From positions 1,811,501-1,875,500 of the forward strand of contig OZ014425.1 in assembly GCA_963965975.1 (NCBI GenBank): a stretch of 64,000 bases of DNA, written 5' to 3'. The DNA comes from Xestospongia bergquistia (Eukaryota; Porifera; Demospongiae; Haplosclerida; Petrosiidae). Each line of letters starts with the position of its first letter. Within the stretch, counting starts at the first letter, position 1. The position numbers and the translations under genes are program-made. Shown here one piece after another: positions 59,401 through 64,000 of the stretch. The notes under the pieces were generated by a model that worked only from the letters and a program-made list of their open reading frames with translations, ran no database searches and was not told where the DNA came from.

Positions 59401-62400
59401 TCTCCTCACAAACCAAACCAAATGGACAAGTAGTATTAGTACACTGTGGTATACAAGCTGCACTACCTGTTACCTTTTTCCTAGCACCTTTGGTGTGAGT
59501 GTGTGATCGTTTGCCACGTCCTTTTAAAATTAGTCTTAGGAACTTTTTAAGTGCACCAGTAGAAGTACCTTTTACTTGACCTTCTCGACAAATTGCATTA
59601 TTTCCTCCACAGTCTACATTGCTGCAATTATCTGCTAAGCACACACCTCCAATTCTTCTTGCATTAAGACAAGTGGTTCCTTGTGGACAAGTTGTTGGAC
59701 AGGCTCTACGTGGTTTGCATACAGCATAAGATGATTTTCCTCGTCCTCTTTCTTTGCATTCTAAGAAATTGGGACAGTTGATATCATCACATGAAACACG
59801 ACATTCTACTCTTCCTTTGGGAGTTTTTCCTCTGCGAAGTGCACATCGTAATCCATGGGGGCACTCAAGCTCATCACATGATGTTGTGTATGTACAACGA
59901 GATCGTCCTGTGTGAGTAAGACCGCATACTTTACCAGGACAACAAGTTATCTCATCACAAGTCAAATGCTTGCTGTGACTTAAGATGAAGAGGTTGAAGA
60001 ATAGAAGAAGAGCAACTTTAGAACAAAACATTTTATGTTGTGTTAAATGACTTTTGAGTTGAAATGAAGCTTTCTTTTCTTTTATATACTCTGTTGTCTA
60101 GTTGAGTGTTTACCATATATGGTAATAGATAGATCTTGTTGTTCCAACATGTTTGGTTTGGGTGTGTTCTAACCACATTCCATCTTAAAAACAAACAATT
60201 TGTACTAAAATGCCATAAATGTGACTAATGATATCATTGGCCTTCTCGAGACAACTGTTTCACTAGAGTATAGACATTTTGTTACATGTTACTTAACTTG
60301 GCAAATATATTAATTTGATTTAGTGTGTTGTCCTTATCATGTAGTTACTAGTGTAGAAAATGTCTATTAAGTTATGGGTTTGGTTTTGTTTGTAATAAAT
60401 CAAATCAAATTTAATTTGATAATAATTTATCTTCCACACTTTTCCCTCCATAGGGCAAAGATATCCACAATGAGCTGACTCATCTCTTATCAACACAACT
60501 GCCAGAACTCTTCAGTGAAGTAGTAGCACTTATGCCCACATTACAACCTACAATAGACTACTATAGAGCGTTTCGTAGTTACACTATTTCACGGTAATAG
60601 ACACACTATGTTATTACTGCTTATTAAGACTGTTATGCACCTGTTCTTGAAATGTGCTCTATTATAAACATGTGTGTACCATATTAGCAACAATAACATC
60701 AATGTGCATGATTGTCATTGTTGAATTAATTGTTGGACTACTCCTCTGCAGATCATCTAGTGACAATGAGATCTTATTTATGTTGACATATCTAATAACA
60801 CATGGTAATACTACTGTATACCAATGGGAACATGGTGAAATGCCTCCAACTGTTGAACAAGTAAGAGCCTGAATTTCATGCAGTGTTTTCTAAATTCTAA
60901 TCTACAACTTATGAGTCCCTTAATTCATGTAGTCTGCATTCTTTTAACACATCTCTTTTATAATGAGCAGCTCTTAGAAGATGCTCGTGATTAGAGTGAT
61001 TATGTAATTCTTGAAAGTTTGTTTTCATTGACATATGTTGCCAGATAGCCCATCTCTGTAAATTATAATCTGGCAATGAATCTCTTTGTATGATCAAGTA
61101 TAACCTTAAAGATGTAGGTGCCTTAATTACTGTTTTGTATCTCTCATAGGAATCAATTCCACAGCCACAACAAAATGAAGATGAATTAGTCATTGATTGG
61201 GGCGGTTTGGCAAATGGCAACAAAGATGAAGGAGGGATTGATTTTGGAGAGGGTGAAATTGACTATGATATTACTCTTGATCAAGTGGATCTCTCTGGCA
61301 TAACAGTTGAAGATGGAGGAGATGCAATCACTACTTGTAAGAAAATTCATGTCATGCAAGACTACTATACATTATCATAATGACATCATTAAACTCCATT
61401 TTAGTATAACCACAAATATATTAGTTATAACATGTCAGTCAGTCACTCAGTCGCTATGCTATGAAGACAAGTTTGTTTTGGCATCTCTGATTTTACATGA
61501 AAATGTACTCTACTTGCAGCTTTTGTTAATAGACTATTGATATTATGTAGAAAAAAATCATTTTTGTTGTTTTCTGTTTGAATTTAGCTCTCTCAACAAA
61601 AACAACTTACCCAACTCTTTTGGAAGATTTTACTACTCGTAATCTACTACTTGATGATATAATGGAATTACTGGAGTTTGTAAAACAAAGAGTGTCTGAG
61701 TTGTCATCTGATGCTGGAGGATTATTGCAAGTCGATACTCAACTACCTTCATCACTACAAGCTCATTCTAGCAAGGATGTGGAAGAGATGATTGGAAAAA
61801 TTATGTTAATACTTGATAAGTTGACTAACAAGAGAACACAACAGTTGTTACTAATGTTGGGATCACAAAGGTAATGAGTTTATGTAATTGTTACCATGGT
61901 AACAGGGTTATGTGTATCTTTTGTGAGGATGAGTGTAAATGTTTTCTTGCAAAATTGATATTGTTAATTATTAAAAGTTTATTAATTTGTACATGTAATT
62001 GTAATACATTTTGTGCATTGTTACTATAAATACATATTGTTTTATATTTTGGTAGTTGTTATAAACTCTCTTGTTGTTGTTATTATATCTTATAGCTATT
62101 TAGATCGTATCTCTTCACAATTGCTTCGTCAGCAAGAACTAAGTCAGCGAGCTCTCTCATCAGCCATTGACCACACCCACAAAATAGAAGAAGCAAGTCA
62201 GCAACAGCAAGGACTCGAAGAAGAATTGAAAGTTCTTGTAGAGAAGACCAAGAGAATAAAAGAATTGGTATATGATATACGTAATATTTGCTATAGTGTT
62301 GTTATACGTGATCTGACATATAAAGGAGGACAAGCTCCTGTTTATTCTTAGATTCCGCTTTTAGTGTTAGCTAGGTACAGCTGGATTTTAATATATTAAT

Positions 62401-62584
62401 TTTTATGATCCATTTGTTGATATCACTAAAAAATGAGAGTAGATATAGAGACACATATTATTCACATTATATAATAAAACTATATAAATATGATGTTATT
62501 TCTCTTTGATAGGTTGTTGAGGAAATCTCAAAGAAGTACAATCATAGAACAGTGAACATTGTAGGAGACATTAATCAAATATAA
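56440..62584 (+). CDS. CDK5RAP3: CDK5RAP3 (C53/LZAP), UFMylation and ER-phagy adaptor, 491 aa, 12 exons
   Basis: Exons: 56440-56488, 56544-56678, 56725-56825, 57885-57933, 57982-58070, 58126-58215, 60454-60593, 60752-60860, 61150-61336, 61588-61870, 62096-62267, 62513-62584. The sum is 492 codons and all phases fit. It begins MAEDSLPIDIHYNKLLDWLIDRRHC and ends NIVGDINQI. Helical regions flank a central acidic linker (~255-316) carrying VIDWGG (268-273), GIDFGEG (283-289) and EIDYDI (290-295), the shuffled AIM/UFIM-type IDWG motifs known to bind UFM1 and ATG8 proteins. Known role: part of the UFL1-DDRGK1 ligase complex at the ER, linking ribosome stalling to ER-phagy. Length is close to the human protein (about 506 aa). 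Intron 6 (58216-60453) is unusually long and holds another gene. Confidence 0.95.
58643..58863 (+). other. Pro/Thr-rich frame in CDK5RAP3 intron 6
   Basis: A frame open on the host strand has imperfect PPGTESPKPPG, TTKSTTRPPKPSI and PGTGRKPTRPPKN repeats. The last repeat reads in a shifted frame (CACCTGGACCTCCTACACCC), so it seems decayed. No start with a signal peptide is seen. It could be a remnant of a secreted mucin-like tail or exon. Confidence 0.25.
58978..58983 (-). terminator. Poly(A) signal of the nested Cys-rich gene
   Basis: AATAAA on the minus strand, 56 bp downstream of the stop codon at 59039. Confidence 0.6.
59039..60031 (-). CDS. Secreted Cys-rich repeat protein nested antisense in CDK5RAP3 intron 6 (330 aa)
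   Basis: A single-exon gene with ATG at 60031. Residues 1-20 are a signal peptide (MFCSKVALLLFFNLFILSHS). Seven repeats of about 25-45 residues follow, with the pattern C[DE]E[LI]-x-CPxGxxC...C (for example CDELECPHGLRC, CPTTCPQGTTC, CEELNCPVGQIC), resembling follistatin-N/FOLN-type or small disulfide modules. A basic loop (GRGKRSHTHTKGARKK, ~170-185) interrupts repeat 5. The tail from ~255 is Thr/Pro/Ser-rich (TTVPSGETTVPAVVMTT), probably O-glycosylated. Stop codon context is GAPGGK. A TATATAAAAG box lies 48 bp upstream of the ATG and an AATAAA signal at 58978-58983, so it has its own transcription unit. The exact family is not recognised. Confidence 0.82.
   Translation of the reverse strand: MFCSKVALLLFFNLFILSHSKHLTCDEITCCPGKVCGLTHTGRSRCTYTTSCDELECPHGLRCALRRGKTPKGRVECRVSCDDINCPNFLECKERGRGKSSYAVCKPRRACPTTCPQGTTCLNARRIGGVCLADNCSNVDCGGNNAICREGQVKGTSTGALKKFLRLILKGRGKRSHTHTKGARKKVTGSAACIPQCTNTTCPFGLVCEERGIEVRCRTPRTCEELNCPVGQICQITGCGKYSNRFPFPRTRSKFIIRCVDVTPQPTTVVLQPRTSEVPSLVTTSIAETTVPSGETTVPAVVMTTSIDQTTSNDGPTPTPTEIEGAPGGK
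60079..60088 (-). promoter_or_regulatory. TATA box of the nested Cys-rich gene
   Basis: TATATAAAAG on the minus strand, 48 bp before the start codon, predicting a 5' UTR of about 20-25 nt. Confidence 0.65.
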
Positions 62585-62730
62585 ATTATTAAAAAATAAT
62601 ATTAATTATTATTAAGTCTAATAATAATAATATCATTGATTAATTAATGTCATTCTTGTGGTTTTATGGTGGTTGTCATGGCATCCCTGCCGTACCACAT
62701 GTCCTTTCAACGTCTGTGTGAACAAATAAT

Positions 62731-63820
62731 ATGATCTTTGGCATTCTCATTCCCGCTTTAAGATGTATAATACCTTTTCTTATAATGATTAGCTCTGCTG
62801 CTTTTGGTTGGATAATTATTACTGTGATGAAATTACTCACTCTACCATTTGGTAGAGGTATATATCATCGTCTAGATCAGATGATTCTAAGCACTATGAT
62901 TGGAATGATTGGACTTTTCGCTGAGAACTTGTCTAGAGTCGAGGTACAGTTAGTATTACACTAATGAATATAACTATCTACTCTAGTATCATTTCTATGG
63001 AGATCCTTTGCCAAAAAAACCAGAAAGTGTCTTGTACATAAGCAATCATCAGTGTACAGGTATAACACACACTAACATTATGTTAAGACTACTAATGCTG
63101 ACAATTATTTGACATGTAGCATTTGATTATAGAATAATTTGTTAGGAATGTAAAACTTGGATGTCATAGTCTGGCTTACTTGACAAATTTGACTATTAAG
63201 TTGTTAGTTTAGTGTGTGCATTGAAGTAAATTCTATATACCAGACTGTTAGCAATATTACTATGTATCAAAATGTTGACCTATTCTTCTTTTTTAAGAAA
63301 GAACTTAATTTCTTATTTAGTTGACTGGGTCATAGCTGAGGTATTGTGCCTAAAACAAGGTGGTTATGGAGGACGTGTACATTATTTTTTGAAATATGGT
63401 GTTCTCTATGTACCAATGTATGGTTGGTATCTTGCTACTGTAAGTGAATTAATTATAGGGGACATCCCCTAAAATGACCATATCTACAGAGACAGAATAT
63501 TTTCTTAAAAAGAAGCAAGTTAAATGATCCAAACTGGTTAAAAGGGTATGTTATATAGTACAGTAATGATGTATTAATTATTTTATTATTAAGGAAACTT
63601 TTAAAACTACAAAAGAGAGAGATACCAGTATGTTACCAGTTAACCACACCCATATAATTTGTTATGTCTTTGGTCTCAGATATGGTTGGTAATATTTCCT
63701 GAGGGTACTCGTTTTAATCCTCAAAAATCTGATAAACTAGAAAGAAGTCAAGCTTATGCAGATAGTTTAGGACTACCAAGACTTAACCATGTGTTAATGC
63801 CACATACAACTGGTTTTGAG
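62731..63820 (+). CDS. AGPAT5: AGPAT5-like 1-acylglycerol-3-phosphate acyltransferase, 5' part (partial)
   Basis: Exons: 62731-62943, 62987-63059, 63321-63439, 63490-63545, 63594-63627, 63680-63820, continuing beyond the window after a GTAGGA donor at 63821. The N-terminal ~50 residues are hydrophobic (two membrane spans). Motif I NHQCTVD (NHx4D, catalytic His and Asp) is formed across the exon 2/3 junction. LKYGVLYVPMYGWYLAT is motif II-like, RQNIFLKRSK corresponds to the G/RxxFL[KR]R region, and IWLVIFPEGTRFNP is motif III. These match the AGPAT5/LCLAT1 branch, which acylates lysophosphatidic acid to phosphatidic acid in ER or mitochondrial membranes. It starts 146 bp after the CDK5RAP3 stop on the same strand, so the two are closely packed. 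The short exon 5 (34 nt) is the least certain. Confidence 0.9.
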
Positions 63821-64000
63821 GTAGGACTATATCACAATATAGCCAGTCATTTTGGTATGGAATAGAATATAGTCTCATTTGCAGTTTGCCTACATATTTT
63901 ACATGTTCATAAATTCAAGCTCTAATCCATTTTTGTGTATGGACATTATAGACACAGAAGATAGGATTATATATAACAACTGTAGGTTACTCTAGCTACA

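Overview
The window looks like animal nuclear DNA, most likely from a sponge. It is AT-rich, with short introns (often 45-300 bp), tightly packed genes on both strands and clear orthologues of animal genes. I suspect a demosponge such as Amphimedon, from gene style and from a short foldback repeat I associate with that genome. That is an inference and was not tested by any search.

Layout. 195-3194 (+): 3' part of a CLASP microtubule plus-end gene. 3537-18747 (-): a giant gene whose reconstructed product is about 4,073 aa, with a hydrophobic N-terminus, tandem ~280-aa repeats and a C-terminal array of 14 UBR-box-like zinc fingers. 21221-28524 (-): a Golgi-type sulfotransferase and a NEMP1 nuclear-envelope gene, rearranged by a ~2.6 kb tandem duplication that left a truncated NEMP copy and a broken sulfotransferase copy between the two intact genes. 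28625-32385 (-): a complete 17-exon TFCP2/LSF-type transcription factor. 35039-35974 (+): a secreted-protein gene interrupted by two in-frame stops. 36866-55800: a segmentally duplicated, repeat-rich block with a family of near-identical two-exon secreted proteins (PLAT/LH2-like): five intact copies, one truncated copy, one internal fragment and one 'ghost' locus from which the gene is deleted. Minisatellites (126- and 130-bp units) lie next to the promoters, and one array has expanded into a higher-order repeat. 56440-62584 (+): a complete 12-exon CDK5RAP3 (C53) gene; its large intron 6 holds an antisense Cys-rich secreted-protein gene. 62731-63820 (+): the 5' part of an AGPAT5-like acyltransferase running off the window.

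The housekeeping genes (CLASP, NEMP1, TFCP2, CDK5RAP3, AGPAT5) are not an operon and do not form one pathway. The unusual content is the UBR-box giant gene and the secreted PLAT-like family with its co-duplicated promoter and repeat arrays. Exon boundaries were set by hand from GT/AG sites, phase continuity and match to remembered family features. No alignment or database search was run.
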